From the NCBI RefSeq assembly GCF_025999095.1, contig NZ_AP024678.1, positions 496,001-560,000 on the forward strand: DNA of 64,000 nt. Reading direction: 5' to 3'. This document shows, piece by piece, positions 9,217 to 18,128 of this stretch (the first letter of the stretch is position 1; each line of letters starts with the position of its first letter). Both the position numbers and the translations under genes were made by a program. Under the pieces are notes generated by a model. The model was not told the origin of the DNA, did not search any database, and saw nothing but the letters and a program-made list of their open reading frames with translations. This DNA comes from Thermosynechococcus sp. Lineage in GTDB: Bacteria; Cyanobacteriota; Cyanobacteriia; Thermosynechococcales; Thermosynechococcaceae.

Positions 9217-9960
9217 CTAGCCTTCATTCACTGTGGGAAACAGTTGACAGGTCAGTTCTTCATCGGCGGGGTCAGGGGGAGGACTGTCGAGGGTTTGGGG
9301 GTGTTGATAGCGTTGATAGAGTGTACTCAGAAGTTTGATCAAGCGATCGCCCCCACTGGCATAGAGAGGATCCTGGGGCAAACGTGCCAAAGCAGTAGCC
9401 ATTTGCGTCTGCAAAATCTCTAAATCACCATAGCGGCGGGTCAGCCGTTGCAGCAAATCCATGAGGGTAAACCGCTCTAGGCCTTGGGCATGCACCGGTT
9501 TGCTGGTCAACAGAGCGGCCACAAGAAGCTTCATATGCAGGGGGGTACAGTAGCGGGTGACTTCCAATCGCAAATCGTAGAGATCTGCAGTGCTGAGGGT
9601 GGGCGCCTCGATGGTCAGTGTAGCCGTCGCAGCTTGGCTGTAAAGGGGGACCAAAATTTGCAGCAGTACAGCTGCGGGAACCTGATAGGCCTGTGCTTTG
9701 TTGAGACTATTGACAATAGCAGTTAGGTGCTGTCCCAAGAGGGTGGGGGTTTTTAGCCGTTCAAGGATTTGGATGATTACCTGTTGCAGGTCGCTCACGG
9801 TCCATGGCGGTGCTTGGGGCGGCCACTGATTTTGCTCAAGGGCATACAGTAGCTTAAAAAGGCGGCTCTGCTGCGGGTGCTGGGCAATTTGTTGGGCAGC
9901 GGTGGCAATTGTAGAAGTCCTTGGGGTCACAGGTTGGCTAACAGTCCCTCGATACTGCAT
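9217..9960 (-). CDS. Hypothetical helical protein
   Basis: 247 residues from the ATG at 9960 (a TTG three codons upstream is less likely). It is almost entirely predicted helix, rich in Leu, Gln, Ala and Thr, with a proline-rich C-terminus (TLDSPPPDPADEE). No signal peptide, membrane helix or recognised motif is seen; it may be specific to this cyanobacterial group. It follows glgP on the same strand but is 140 bp upstream of it. A 14-bp tandem duplication lies just before its start (9978-10005). I cannot assign a function. Confidence 0.65.
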   Translation of the reverse strand: MQYRGTVSQPVTPRTSTIATAAQQIAQHPQQSRLFKLLYALEQNQWPPQAPPWTVSDLQQVIIQILERLKTPTLLGQHLTAIVNSLNKAQAYQVPAAVLLQILVPLYSQAATATLTIEAPTLSTADLYDLRLEVTRYCTPLHMKLLVAALLTSKPVHAQGLERFTLMDLLQRLTRRYGDLEILQTQMATALARLPQDPLYASGGDRLIKLLSTLYQRYQHPQTLDSPPPDPADEELTCQLFPTVNEG

Positions 9961-9977
9961 TGTAGCCAATTTTCCTC

Positions 9978-10005
9978 AACAGTCATTCATTAACAGTCAT
10001 TCATT
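9978..10005. repeat. Tandem 14-bp duplication
   Basis: AACAGTCATTCATT occurs twice head-to-tail (9978-9991 and 9992-10005), 17 bp upstream of the ATG of the minus-strand hypothetical gene. It may be replication slippage or a duplicated regulatory site. Confidence 0.85.
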
Positions 10006-10043
10006 TAATCCTCCTGATGGCCAAGGGAGGATTAGTGCTTCTG

Positions 10044-10415
10044 CTAGGATTGGGAGAGTTTAGGGGTGGCAGAACAACGGTGAGAGCGCTTTTCCATCGT
10101 TTGCAGCAGCGTCTCAATGAGATGGTGGTGGGTCGGGGGCATCGTCCCCTTGAGGCCCTTGGCTCCCGTAGATCAGGTTGCCCCCCTCGATGAACAGGCT
10201 ACTGCTCTCGATCTGCTGCCTCAGTAATAACGTGCCCTTGCCCATTGGCAGCAACAGAAGGTCTTGTCCTCGACCCTCTTGCGGATCAAACCCTAGGATT
10301 GGCTAGCTTCAATCCCACAAGTTGCCCGCAAACGCGCTTGCAGGAGTTGACTCACCACCTGACGTCGAATAAATGCTTGCTCAATTGCTGGGGAGACTGA
10401 ACGTGGCAGTTCCAT
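10044..10415 (-). pseudogene. Decayed minus-strand reading frame with two frameshifts
   Basis: From an ATG at 10415 the minus strand reads MELPRSVSPAIEQAFIRR and continues to a stop about 40 codons on. The reading then carries on in another frame as LGFDPQEGRGQDLLLLPM, IESSSLFIEGGNLIYGSQGP, and in the third frame as PPTHHHLIETLLQTMEKR up to a TAG at 10044-10046. All three pieces have protein-like composition and join end to end, so this looks like one gene of about 124 codons broken by two indels. The family is unknown. Sequencing error is an alternative, but the surrounding stretch is also poorly coding. Confidence 0.5.
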
Positions 10416-10567
10416 AGGTTGCCTTTAATTCACCGTTGCTCACGGCGACACCAGCTTCCGTGCGCTCCCTACACCCACAGATGATAGGCCTCAGTTTGAT
10501 CTTAGCGACCATTGCCGGCGATCGTAAAAACGACTGCCAAAATGCAGCTTGTGGGGATTTGCTGACA

Positions 10568-10828
10568 CTATTGCGAAGAGGATACATTCCCAGACTGGGG
10601 CGACGGCCCTTTGGGTTCGCAAAACCCGTAGATCACCTTACTGCCATGAATAACAACATAGAGCGTCACGCCACTGAGGATAACAGGCATGAGCTGCTCC
10701 AGCCAAGGCAGGTGGCAACCGAGGCGAGTGAGCACAACGGCAAGGGCATCGTCCAAGAGGCTAATCAGCAAAGGTAACAACCGCTGCAGCAGAGCAAGAA
10801 TCTCTGATAAATAGCCATCACTATCCAT
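10568..10828 (-). CDS. Small hypothetical membrane protein
   Basis: 86 residues from an ATG with a GAGAAG ribosome-binding-like sequence about 8 nt upstream. Two hydrophobic segments (about 8-35 and 46-66) flank a short polar bend, followed by HGSKVIYGFCEPKGPSPQ and a Ser-rich tail. This IYG..PKG pattern echoes the relic just downstream (NLIYGSQGP), so the two may be diverged paralogues. It is divergent from the TPR-CHAT gene, about 520 bp away. No function can be assigned and it could be a decaying gene itself. Confidence 0.5.
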   Translation of the reverse strand: MDSDGYLSEILALLQRLLPLLISLLDDALAVVLTRLGCHLPWLEQLMPVILSGVTLYVVIHGSKVIYGFCEPKGPSPQSGNVSSSQ

Positions 10829-10916
10829 AAATGTCTTCTCAGATAATTTGACGCAGAGAATAATTTTAAGTACAGCTTAAGTAGAAGCTGCTTTGCAGGT
10901 ATGGAAAATACTTAAA

Positions 10917-10936
10917 TTGAGTCATTTTGAGTCATT
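10917..10936. repeat. Tandem 10-bp duplication
   Basis: TTGAGTCATT twice in tandem. It may be slippage or a duplicated regulator half-site; the element is TGAGTCA-like but no cyanobacterial factor is proposed. Confidence 0.8.
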
Positions 10937-11023
10937 ACTTACACCCTTTTGCACAAGGGTTGAAACCCGAATCAATACTGTATAAATCAATCATTATCCC
11001 CCCATGAAAGATATATCCTAATG

Positions 11024-11049
11024 TTTAGAAATTTTGTTTAGAAATTTTG
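11024..11049. repeat. Tandem 13-bp duplication
   Basis: TTTAGAAATTTTG repeated head-to-tail, each copy containing the inverted AGAAATTT core. It lies about 300 bp upstream of the TPR-CHAT start. Confidence 0.85.
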
Positions 11050-11349
11050 AAAAATGAGCCGCAGGCTGTGATGGGTTGTGCTACAACAGCACCAAGCTGA
11101 GGGATTTTTGGAAACTTTTAAAAACCATAACACTTCTATTATAAACAACCGCCATGCACGGGGGAAGATAGCCTTTCTCTAAAGTAGAGAGTACATAAAT
11201 AGGCTGTAATCCTGTCATAAAGCGGTTTTGACTTTTCCAAGCAGGATGAATCTTCGCGAACAGAGCTGTAACTGTAATTAATTGTTACATCAACATATAT
11301 TTCAAGGGTCAGTATCTAGGATGGAAGGGGCAACAGCGGCAGGTGACCT

Positions 11350-14040
11350 ATGAAACGGTTGTTGAGCAATCGGTGCTGTTTTACAATTCTGTTGGCGATC
11401 GCCACCGCCACAGGAGTTGGTTTCCCGGGATTTGCGCAAAATGAAACTCAACAGTTGCGCGATATTATGCAGCGGTTGGATGCCCTCCAACAGCGCTATA
11501 GTGCTGCCGTCAGTGAACTAGATGTGATTCGTAAAACCCCCTTTGGCGGCGATACTCATAATGTCATTGCCCTTACAAATCAAATTGAGCAGTTCCAAAA
11601 ACAGGGGAATTATGGCGCAGCGGTGGCACCCTCGCAGGACTTGGTGGCGATCGCCGAGCGGGTTTTAGGGCCTAATCACCCCACCGTTGCCGCCGCCTTG
11701 AATAACCTTGCCGTCACCTATAAAGAACTCGGCAACTTCGGTGAGGCTATTCCCCTTTACCAGCGCAGCTTGGCCGTTCGGGAAAAAGCCCTTGGCCCCA
11801 ATCATCCCGATGTGGCCACCAGCCTCAATAACCTCGCCAATCTCTACACCGATCAGGGTAACTACGGTGAGGCGCTGCCCCTCTACCAGCGTGCCCTTAG
11901 GATCCGTGAGCAAACCCTTGGCAAGAACCACCCCGATGTCGGCTTGAGTCTCCACAACTTGGCAGTGATGTACCATTTGCAGGGCAGCCTAACCACCGCC
12001 TTGCCCCTCTACCAGCGCAGTCTTGGCCTCCTTGAACCCGCCTTAGGGGCAGCACACCCCCTTGTGGCAACGGTGTTGAATAACCTTGCCGAGGCCTATC
12101 GTGCTCAGGGCAGTTATGGGGCAGCGCTTCCCCTCTATCAACGTAGTTTGACGATCCGGGAAAAGGTGCTGGGGACAGATCACCCCGATGTTGCTACGAG
12201 TCTTAACAACTTGGCTGAACTCTACCGGGTACAGGGGAATTCCGGGGCAGCCCTTCCCCTCTATCAGCGCAGCATTGCCCTGCGGCAGCGCACCCTGGGT
12301 GATGAGCATCCCTACTTGGCCCTGAGCCTTGCCAACTTAGCAAAAGCCTACTGGGCGCAGGGGAATAGCAATGAAGCCCTAACGGCTCTCAACCGGGCCC
12401 TTGAGATTGAAGAGGTCAACCTCAGCCGTAACCTAGTGGTTGGTTCCGAGGAATATAAACGCAACTATCTGGCCACATTTCAAGACTCCACCAATACCGC
12501 CATTTCCTTCCATTTGCAGGGGAATCCGCAAAATCCAGCAGTAGCCAACCTGGCGCTGACAACCATTTTGCGCCGTAAAGGTCGGCTGTTGGATGTTTTA
12601 GCGGCAACGATAAGCCGCCTGCGCAATCAACTGGATGCATCGGCTCAGCAGCAACTGGAGGAATTAATTCGTGTGCGCACCCAGATTGCCAGCCTCACCT
12701 TTGGGCGCGATCGCCCCTCCTCCGCCCATCAGATTAGTCAACTGGAACAGCGGGCCAAGGCACTAGAAGCACAACTGGTGAGCCAAAATGCCAACTTCCG
12801 TTTGGAAGTCACCCCCGTAACCCTCAGGGCTGTGCAGCAAGCCATTCCCGCCAATGCCGTGCTGCTGGAGTTTATTGAATATGTGCCCTACAACCCAAAA
12901 ACCAACCGTTGGCAAGCTCCCCGCTATGCCCTCTATGCGCTGAAGAATAGTGGTGCCCCCCAATGGCGAGACTTGGGGACGGTGGCTGATCTGAATACGG
13001 TCATTAAAGCGGCGCGCCAGCGGATGGCGGATCCAAGATTGCCAGCTACGGTAACGAAGCCCTCTTTGCAGGCGGCCTATGAGCGCCTCTTGGCTCCTCT
13101 GGAACCCTTCCTAGCGGGCAGCACCCATCTGCTAGTGGCTCCCGATGGGCAGTTGAACACTCTGTCCTTTGAGGCCTTGGTGGATCGGCAGGATCGCTAT
13201 CTAGTGCAATCCTATACGATCACACTGCTCACCTCAGGCCGCGACTTGCTGCGGCTGCAACAGCAGCGCAAACCCGCAACCCCCCCCTTGGTGGTGGGCA
13301 ATCCCACCTTTAGTCAAGGGAGTGGTCGTGCCCTGGCAGGGACTCAGCGGGGGGTCAACCCGCGATCCCTGGATTTGCGCAGCCTCACATTTACAGAATT
13401 GCCGGGGACGGCCACCGAGGTAAAAATCCTGAGCACCCTGTTGCCCCAAGCTCAAGTGCTCACGGGCAGGGATGCCACCGAAACGGCGATCAAAGAAACC
13501 CGAGGCCCCCGTGTGCTTCACTTGGCCACCCATGGATTTTTCTTGGAAAGGCCGTCCGTGTCTCCCCAAGTCCTGCAAAATAGCCGCGGCCTCAATGGCG
13601 CGGTTCCCTTGGGTGGTGAAAATCCCCTCTTGCGCTCTGGCCTGGCGCTGGCGGGCTTCAATCAACGGCAGAGTGGGGTGGATGATGGGGTGCTAACAGC
13701 TTTTGAGGTCACTGGCCTCAACCTCGATGGCACCGAGCTGGTGGTGATGTCCGCCTGTGATACGGGGCGCGGCGATATTCTCAATGGCGATGGTGTCTAT
13801 GGATTGCGGCGAAGCTTTACCTTGGCGGGGGCGCGCACCCAAGTGAGTTCCCTTTGGAAAGTGGACGACGCCACGACCCAACAACTCATGGTTCTCTTTT
13901 ATCAACAGCTGGCAGCGGGCAAAGGACGCAGTGAAGCTCTCCGCCAAGCTCAGTTGCAGTTAATGACTGACCCCCGTAAGCAAATTCCCTATTTTTGGGC
14001 TGCCTTTGTCAGCAGTGGTGAGTGGCGACCGCTTCCTTAG
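11350..14040 (+). CDS. TPR-CHAT protein (caspase-like peptidase domain)
   Basis: 896 residues. A signal peptide-like N-terminus (1-29, ending GFPGFAQ) is followed by about six to seven 42-residue TPR units of the kinesin-light-chain type (roughly 65-350; repeated NNLA.LY..QGN.G.ALPLYQRSL), a helical linker, and a C-terminal CHAT domain. The predicted catalytic dyad is present: His728 in HLATHGFF and Cys803 in MSACDTG. CHAT proteases are caspase relatives that cleave protein substrates recognised by partner domains. A signal peptide would place it outside the cytoplasm, unlike the CRISPR-linked TPR-CHAT protease. It is convergent with the DUF58 gene, overlapping by 4 bp. The substrate is unknown. 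Confidence 0.92.
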   Translation: MKRLLSNRCCFTILLAIATATGVGFPGFAQNETQQLRDIMQRLDALQQRYSAAVSELDVIRKTPFGGDTHNVIALTNQIEQFQKQGNYGAAVAPSQDLVAIAERVLGPNHPTVAAALNNLAVTYKELGNFGEAIPLYQRSLAVREKALGPNHPDVATSLNNLANLYTDQGNYGEALPLYQRALRIREQTLGKNHPDVGLSLHNLAVMYHLQGSLTTALPLYQRSLGLLEPALGAAHPLVATVLNNLAEAYRAQGSYGAALPLYQRSLTIREKVLGTDHPDVATSLNNLAELYRVQGNSGAALPLYQRSIALRQRTLGDEHPYLALSLANLAKAYWAQGNSNEALTALNRALEIEEVNLSRNLVVGSEEYKRNYLATFQDSTNTAISFHLQGNPQNPAVANLALTTILRRKGRLLDVLAATISRLRNQLDASAQQQLEELIRVRTQIASLTFGRDRPSSAHQISQLEQRAKALEAQLVSQNANFRLEVTPVTLRAVQQAIPANAVLLEFIEYVPYNPKTNRWQAPRYALYALKNSGAPQWRDLGTVADLNTVIKAARQRMADPRLPATVTKPSLQAAYERLLAPLEPFLAGSTHLLVAPDGQLNTLSFEALVDRQDRYLVQSYTITLLTSGRDLLRLQQQRKPATPPLVVGNPTFSQGSGRALAGTQRGVNPRSLDLRSLTFTELPGTATEVKILSTLLPQAQVLTGRDATETAIKETRGPRVLHLATHGFFLERPSVSPQVLQNSRGLNGAVPLGGENPLLRSGLALAGFNQRQSGVDDGVLTAFEVTGLNLDGTELVVMSACDTGRGDILNGDGVYGLRRSFTLAGARTQVSSLWKVDDATTQQLMVLFYQQLAAGKGRSEALRQAQLQLMTDPRKQIPYFWAAFVSSGEWRPLP

Positions 14041-15194
14041 GGCCGGGGATAGGTGATAGGGGTTTGTAATTGGATGCCGAGGGGGCGATTGCGATCAATC
14101 CAAAGCATTGCCCCTTGCCGCCGCGGCGGTGGCTCTCCCCAGAGCACAGTGACACTGCCGGCGGGCAAAGGTTCAGGACTAGGCCATTGACTAGTGAGCC
14201 AGACAAGGGAATCAAGGGGATACTCAGCAGCGTGGTCGCCGGGGGCGATCGCCGCCAGGGCCCGCAGGACGGTTGATTGACCGTGGAGCATGCCCGTGAC
14301 CGGACTCCAAAACTGAACGGGAATTTGCTGTTGCAAACTGTAAAGGTAGAGGCTGGCCGCCGCAATGACTGCCTGCTCAAAGTCTTCCGCGCTCCAGTGG
14401 GGACGGGTATCAAGGGCAACAGTCACCGCATTGCCACCGCTAAAGGTATCAAACTCTCGCACCCGCAGTTCTCCATAGCGCGCGCTGGTGCGCCAATGCA
14501 CCAGACGCAGAGGGTCTCCCCAGCGGTAGGGACGTAGGGCCCGGGTGATGCCCTCTTGGGCAACGTGAAGATGATGCTGGCGATCGCGCCACTCTTGGGA
14601 AATCTCTTGCCCCAACTGATCTAGCAAAGGACACTGTTGCAGTTGCAAAACCTGCGGATAAACGACCACCTGTTGCGGTACAGCAAAGGAGCGCTGACAC
14701 CAAAAGAGTCCCAGGGGGGCGGCAGTGCGCAGTCGAAGTTGTTGCCACGCATAAATGCCCCGACGGGGCGGGATAAGCTCGTACTGCCAAGGCACAGTTT
14801 GCTGTGGCAGCAGTTGCTCGATCGCCTGTTGGGGAAATTGGCGCTGGGTGGCTGACCAGAGGCCACGGGGAACAAGGTCAATCACTTGCAAATTGTGGCG
14901 AGGCATTTGGGTGGCGTTGGTGAGTAAGACCGTGAGGCGGAGGCGATCGCCCGCATGCACTGGATCCACCTTTGTGCGCTCCAGCAGTAATCCCTGCAAA
15001 TGGCGCGGTGGTAAAATTGCCGCCACCAAGAGCAGACCAAAAATGATCCCCGTAATAACGTAGAGCCAACCCGCCATGGAGTTAATGGCAGCGGCAAAGA
15101 AAAACAGATTCATTCCCAGCAGCAGCAGTCCGCCATAGGCGGGAGCCACCCAACGTTCCTCCAAAAACTGATTGAGGCGACGCAGCTTGGTCAT
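14037..15194 (-). CDS. DUF58-domain membrane protein
   Basis: 385 residues. Two hydrophobic segments near the N-terminus (about 17-37 and 40-60) anchor it. The conserved DUF58 signature RPYRWGDPLRLVHWRTSARYGELRVREFD lies about two thirds along, before a von Willebrand-like C-terminal part. DUF58 proteins often accompany MoxR ATPases and transglutaminase-like proteins, but neither is present here. Function is unknown. The thioredoxin-like gene lies 14 bp upstream on the same strand, so the two probably form an operon. Confidence 0.88.
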   Translation of the reverse strand: MTKLRRLNQFLEERWVAPAYGGLLLLGMNLFFFAAAINSMAGWLYVITGIIFGLLLVAAILPPRHLQGLLLERTKVDPVHAGDRLRLTVLLTNATQMPRHNLQVIDLVPRGLWSATQRQFPQQAIEQLLPQQTVPWQYELIPPRRGIYAWQQLRLRTAAPLGLFWCQRSFAVPQQVVVYPQVLQLQQCPLLDQLGQEISQEWRDRQHHLHVAQEGITRALRPYRWGDPLRLVHWRTSARYGELRVREFDTFSGGNAVTVALDTRPHWSAEDFEQAVIAAASLYLYSLQQQIPVQFWSPVTGMLHGQSTVLRALAAIAPGDHAAEYPLDSLVWLTSQWPSPEPLPAGSVTVLWGEPPPRRQGAMLWIDRNRPLGIQLQTPITYPRP

Positions 15195-15208
15195 TGCAAA
15201 TTTTGGTC

Positions 15209-15577
15209 TTAGGAGCGGTGGGACTCAGCGGGCAATCGGCTAGGAAACAGGTGGACAAGCAGTTGCTGCAAAGCTTGACGAAAGTCCCCCCTAACACAGC
15301 CAGGATCAAACCGCTGCACCAATTCCCCGCGATCAAAAAAGAGAAGGGTTGGCAAGCTCGTCAATTGAAAGTGACGACTGAGGGCAAAGTTTTCATCGGC
15401 ATTGATCCTGAGAATTTGCAACCGTTGGGGTAGCGACTGCTCCAGTTGATCCAGCAACGGATCAATGAGGTGGCACAGGCCACACCAAGGAGCCCAAAAA
15501 TGCACGATCACAGGCACGGGGGCACTGCGAATTTGTCGCTGGAATCCTTCAATATTAAACTGCTGAATGCCCTTCAC
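15209..15577 (-). CDS. Thioredoxin-like protein with WCGLC active site
   Basis: 122 residues from the GTG at 15577, giving a start VKGIQQFNIEGF; an open frame continues up to 15667 but adds sequence unlike thioredoxin. The fold signature VIVHFWAPWCGLCHLIDPLLDQL has the redox pair C-G-L-C instead of the standard C-G-P-C, and the cis-proline loop is seen in LTSLPTLLFF. Expected role is cytoplasmic thiol-disulfide exchange. The altered Pro to Leu in the active site would shift its redox potential. It is probably co-transcribed with the DUF58 gene. Confidence 0.85.
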   Translation of the reverse strand: MKGIQQFNIEGFQRQIRSAPVPVIVHFWAPWCGLCHLIDPLLDQLEQSLPQRLQILRINADENFALSRHFQLTSLPTLLFFDRGELVQRFDPGCVRGDFRQALQQLLVHLFPSRLPAESHRS

Positions 15578-15699
15578 TTTGTTATCTCGTTTTGCCTTGG
15601 GATCATGGTACCAGTCAGCGGCGGTTTTGCAGCAGCCCTCTGCGGCGATCACATGCCGTAGGATCAAAATAGTTCATAGGATTTCGATTGACCTTCCCA

Positions 15700-16494
15700 A
15701 TGACCCCCCGTCCTTCCCCCAAGCCCACCCTTTGGCAAAGACTGTTCCCCCTGCTGTTACGGGAAGCGATCGCCACGCTTCAGGGGATCAGCCACCTCCT
15801 CAGCAGAGCCACGGAGCAACTCACGGGGATGGCCACCCAGCAGGGGATCGCTACAGAACAATTGCAGCCCGAACGTTCATGGGTCAGTCGAGGGGCAGCC
15901 CTATGGTGGCAGAGCCTGGGCTGGGTACAGCGACGGCTGCCGAGTCACCTCCAGCAGCGTTATAACCGCACCACATTGACCGGGATCGCGATCGCCCTCC
16001 TTTTCATTCTGCTTTGGTTGAATCCTCTCCGTTGGTTTCAATCTCCCGCGCGGTCAACGGTGAAGGCGACCCAGCCTGCTCCACCCACTGTGCTGGTGCA
16101 ACCCCGCCCCGCCCCGCCACCAACAACGGCAACACCACCTCCCCCACCCGCACCGCTGCCCACTCCCTCACCGGCGGCGATCGCTCCTTCCTCTGCCGTC
16201 AGTGACAGCCTCACCGTCCGCCAGCAACTGCTGGCCATTTGCGATCGCTACAGCAACGCCCTTGATCCCACCTTTACCCTCACCCCCAGCGAGCAGCGCC
16301 TGGAACTAATGCTGGCCAACCATTGGTACGATCTCAGTCCTGCAAAGCAAGATCAGCTGGCGCAGAACCTTTGGCAAACCGCCCATGACTTGGGGTATCA
16401 GACCGTAATTGTGATGGATACCGAGGGTCACCGACTGGTGCGTGATCCTGTGGTGGGTGACAATGCTATCGTCATCCGGCGCAAGCTGATCTAA
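15700..16494 (+). CDS. Hypothetical membrane-anchored protein with proline-rich linker
   Basis: 264 residues from the ATG at 15700. A basic, amphipathic N-terminal part leads to one transmembrane segment ([20 protein letters not shown], about residues 94-113), then a Pro/Thr/Ala-rich linker (about 120-165), then a folded C-terminal domain starting [19 protein letters not shown]... with a hydrophobic strand [18 protein letters not shown]. The layout suggests an inner-membrane protein with an exposed C-terminal domain. I do not recognise the family. It precedes recA on the same strand but 68 bp away. Confidence 0.7.
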   Translation: MTPRPSPKPTLWQRLFPLLLREAIATLQGISHLLSRATEQLTGMATQQGIATEQLQPERSWVSRGAALWWQSLGWVQRRLPSHLQQRYNRTTLTGIAIALLFILLWLNPLRWFQSPARSTVKATQPAPPTVLVQPRPAPPPTTATPPPPPAPLPTPSPAAIAPSSAVSDSLTVRQQLLAICDRYSNALDPTFTLTPSEQRLELMLANHWYDLSPAKQDQLAQNLWQTAHDLGYQTVIVMDTEGHRLVRDPVVGDNAIVIRRKLI

Positions 16495-16562
16495 CCCTCC
16501 CTCTTGGCCGTCAGTTTCACCAATCCGCTAACTTAGAAAAGTGCCAACTTCTGCAGGCTTCT

Positions 16563-17621
16563 ATGAGTAACACCATCCTTTCCCCCGAAAAGCGCAAAGC
16601 CCTTGAGTTTGCCATCTCCCAAATCGAACACAACTTTGGTAAGGGCAGCATTATGCGCCTTGGAGATGCCGCCCGCATGAAGGTGGAGACTATTTCCAGT
16701 GGCGCACTCACCCTGGACCTGGCGTTGGGCGGCGGTCTACCCAAAGGACGCATCATTGAAATTTATGGGCCTGAAAGTTCAGGGAAAACCACCTTAGCCC
16801 TCCACGCCGTAGCCGAAGTCCAGAAAGCCGGTGGAGTTGCTGCCTTTGTGGATGCCGAACATGCCCTGGATCCCACCTATTCTGCTGCCCTAGGGGTGGA
16901 TATTGAAAACCTGCTGGTGGCGCAGCCGGATACTGGAGAAGCGGGCTTAGAAATTGTTGATCAACTGGTGCGCTCGACGGCTGTGGATATTGTGGTGGTG
17001 GACTCTGTTGCTGCCTTGGTGCCCCGTGCTGAAATTGAAGGGGACATGGGAGATAGCCATGTGGGGCTGCAAGCCCGCCTCATGAGCCAAGCCCTGCGCA
17101 AAATTACCGGCAATATCGGTAAAACGGGCTGTACGGTGATTTTCCTGAACCAATTGCGGCAAAAAATTGGCGTCACCTACGGTAACCCGGAAACGACAAC
17201 GGGGGGAACAGCCCTCAAGTTCTATGCCTCGGTGCGCCTAGATATTCGCCGGGTGCAAACCCTGAAGAAGGGAACAGAGGAATTTGGGATTCGCGCCAAA
17301 GTCAAGGTCGCCAAAAACAAGGTGGCGCCTCCCTTTCGCATTGCGGAGTTTGACATTATTTTTGGCCAGGGGATTTCCAAGCTCGGCTGCATTCTCGATA
17401 TGGCCGAGGAAACCGGTGTGATTACTCGCAAAGGGGCTTGGTATTCCTACAACGGCGAAAATCTTGCCCAAGGCCGCGACAACACAATTCAGTACATGGA
17501 GGAGAACCCCACCTTTGCCCAAGCGGTTGAACAGCAGGTGCGGCAAAAGCTAGACCAAGGAGCAGCGGGCTTTGCCAATAGGGTGACTCATACCCATGAG
17601 GACATTGGCGAAGGGGAATAG
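16563..17621 (+). CDS. recA: Recombinase RecA
   Basis: 352 residues. RecA forms nucleoprotein filaments on single-stranded DNA for homologous recombination. Walker A is GPESSGKTT (69-77); [32 protein letters not shown] and the loop-2 region [14 protein letters not shown] are all intact. The tail is short (ending HEDIGEGE). It overlaps the convergent GNAT gene by 34 bp at its 3' end. I did not see an obvious LexA-type box upstream; cyanobacterial recA is often not under classical SOS control. Confidence 0.97.
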   Translation: MSNTILSPEKRKALEFAISQIEHNFGKGSIMRLGDAARMKVETISSGALTLDLALGGGLPKGRIIEIYGPESSGKTTLALHAVAEVQKAGGVAAFVDAEHALDPTYSAALGVDIENLLVAQPDTGEAGLEIVDQLVRSTAVDIVVVDSVAALVPRAEIEGDMGDSHVGLQARLMSQALRKITGNIGKTGCTVIFLNQLRQKIGVTYGNPETTTGGTALKFYASVRLDIRRVQTLKKGTEEFGIRAKVKVAKNKVAPPFRIAEFDIIFGQGISKLGCILDMAEETGVITRKGAWYSYNGENLAQGRDNTIQYMEENPTFAQAVEQQVRQKLDQGAAGFANRVTHTHEDIGEGE

Positions 17622-18127
17622 GGGCGATCGCTCGCGAGGGACTTGCGCAGCAGCAGTTTCCGCTCTCCCCAAAAGGTGAAGCCTTCCTCAATCACTTCAA
17701 AGCCACAGCGGTCATATAACTGCCGCGCTGCTTGATTTTGGGCAAGGACGTGAAGATAGAGATCGGAATAGGTAGAGCAAAGGTGGGTCTCAACCGTGTG
17801 TAATAGCCGCCGGCCAATGCCCCGTCGTCGGTAGTCGGGATGCACGGCCAAGTTAGAGAGATAAGGGCTGGGTTGACCCTTGATCTCACGGAGATGCACC
17901 TCAACACTTCCTACACAGCGAGAAGCGTGTCCTATCGGGATGACGGCTAGCCAACAGTGGTAGTGGGGACGCTCGCGCTGCCAGCGATCGCGCAAATCCT
18001 GCTCAATCCCCAACTGGAGAAAACCGCGCCAAAGGGCTTGCCAACCGCCACCGGGATGAAAACTCAGCGCCACCAGCTGAGCCACACTTGGCAAGTCGGT
18101 GATCTCCGCTGCCCGAATCTCAATCAT
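17588..18127 (-). CDS. GNAT-family N-acetyltransferase
   Basis: 179 residues. The acetyl-CoA binding motif [21 protein letters not shown] (the R/Q-x-x-G-x-G/A pattern) and the C-terminal [18 protein letters not shown] are typical of the fold. The N-terminal [16 protein letters not shown] is the usual first strand-helix of a GNAT. The substrate is unknown. The last 34 bp overlap recA's end on the opposite strand. It is separated by 1 bp from the downstream end of the TPR gene reading the same way, so the two may be co-transcribed. Confidence 0.88.
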   Translation of the reverse strand: MIEIRAAEITDLPSVAQLVALSFHPGGGWQALWRGFLQLGIEQDLRDRWQRERPHYHCWLAVIPIGHASRCVGSVEVHLREIKGQPSPYLSNLAVHPDYRRRGIGRRLLHTVETHLCSTYSDLYLHVLAQNQAARQLYDRCGFEVIEEGFTFWGERKLLLRKSLASDRPYSPSPMSSWV

Positions 18128-18128
18128 G

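Larger units (their letters stand above)
10829..11349. other. Long AT-rich intergenic region with short tandem repeats
   Basis: 521 bp without a convincing ORF, clearly more AT-rich than the neighbouring genes. It contains two tandem duplications, TTGAGTCATT (10917-10926, 10927-10936) and TTTAGAAATTTTG (11024-11036, 11037-11049), and lies between the divergent small membrane ORF and the TPR-CHAT gene. It presumably holds both promoters, and a small RNA is possible, but I cannot identify one. Confidence 0.5.

Noticed and set aside
10436-10777. 113-codon plus-strand ORF
   Set aside because: It is antisense to the 86-residue minus-strand ORF and the gap beside it, with no RBS and unlikely composition.
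11650-12400. Periodic near-repeats of about 126 bp
   Set aside because: Fully explained by the 42-residue TPR units of the TPR-CHAT protein rather than a DNA repeat.
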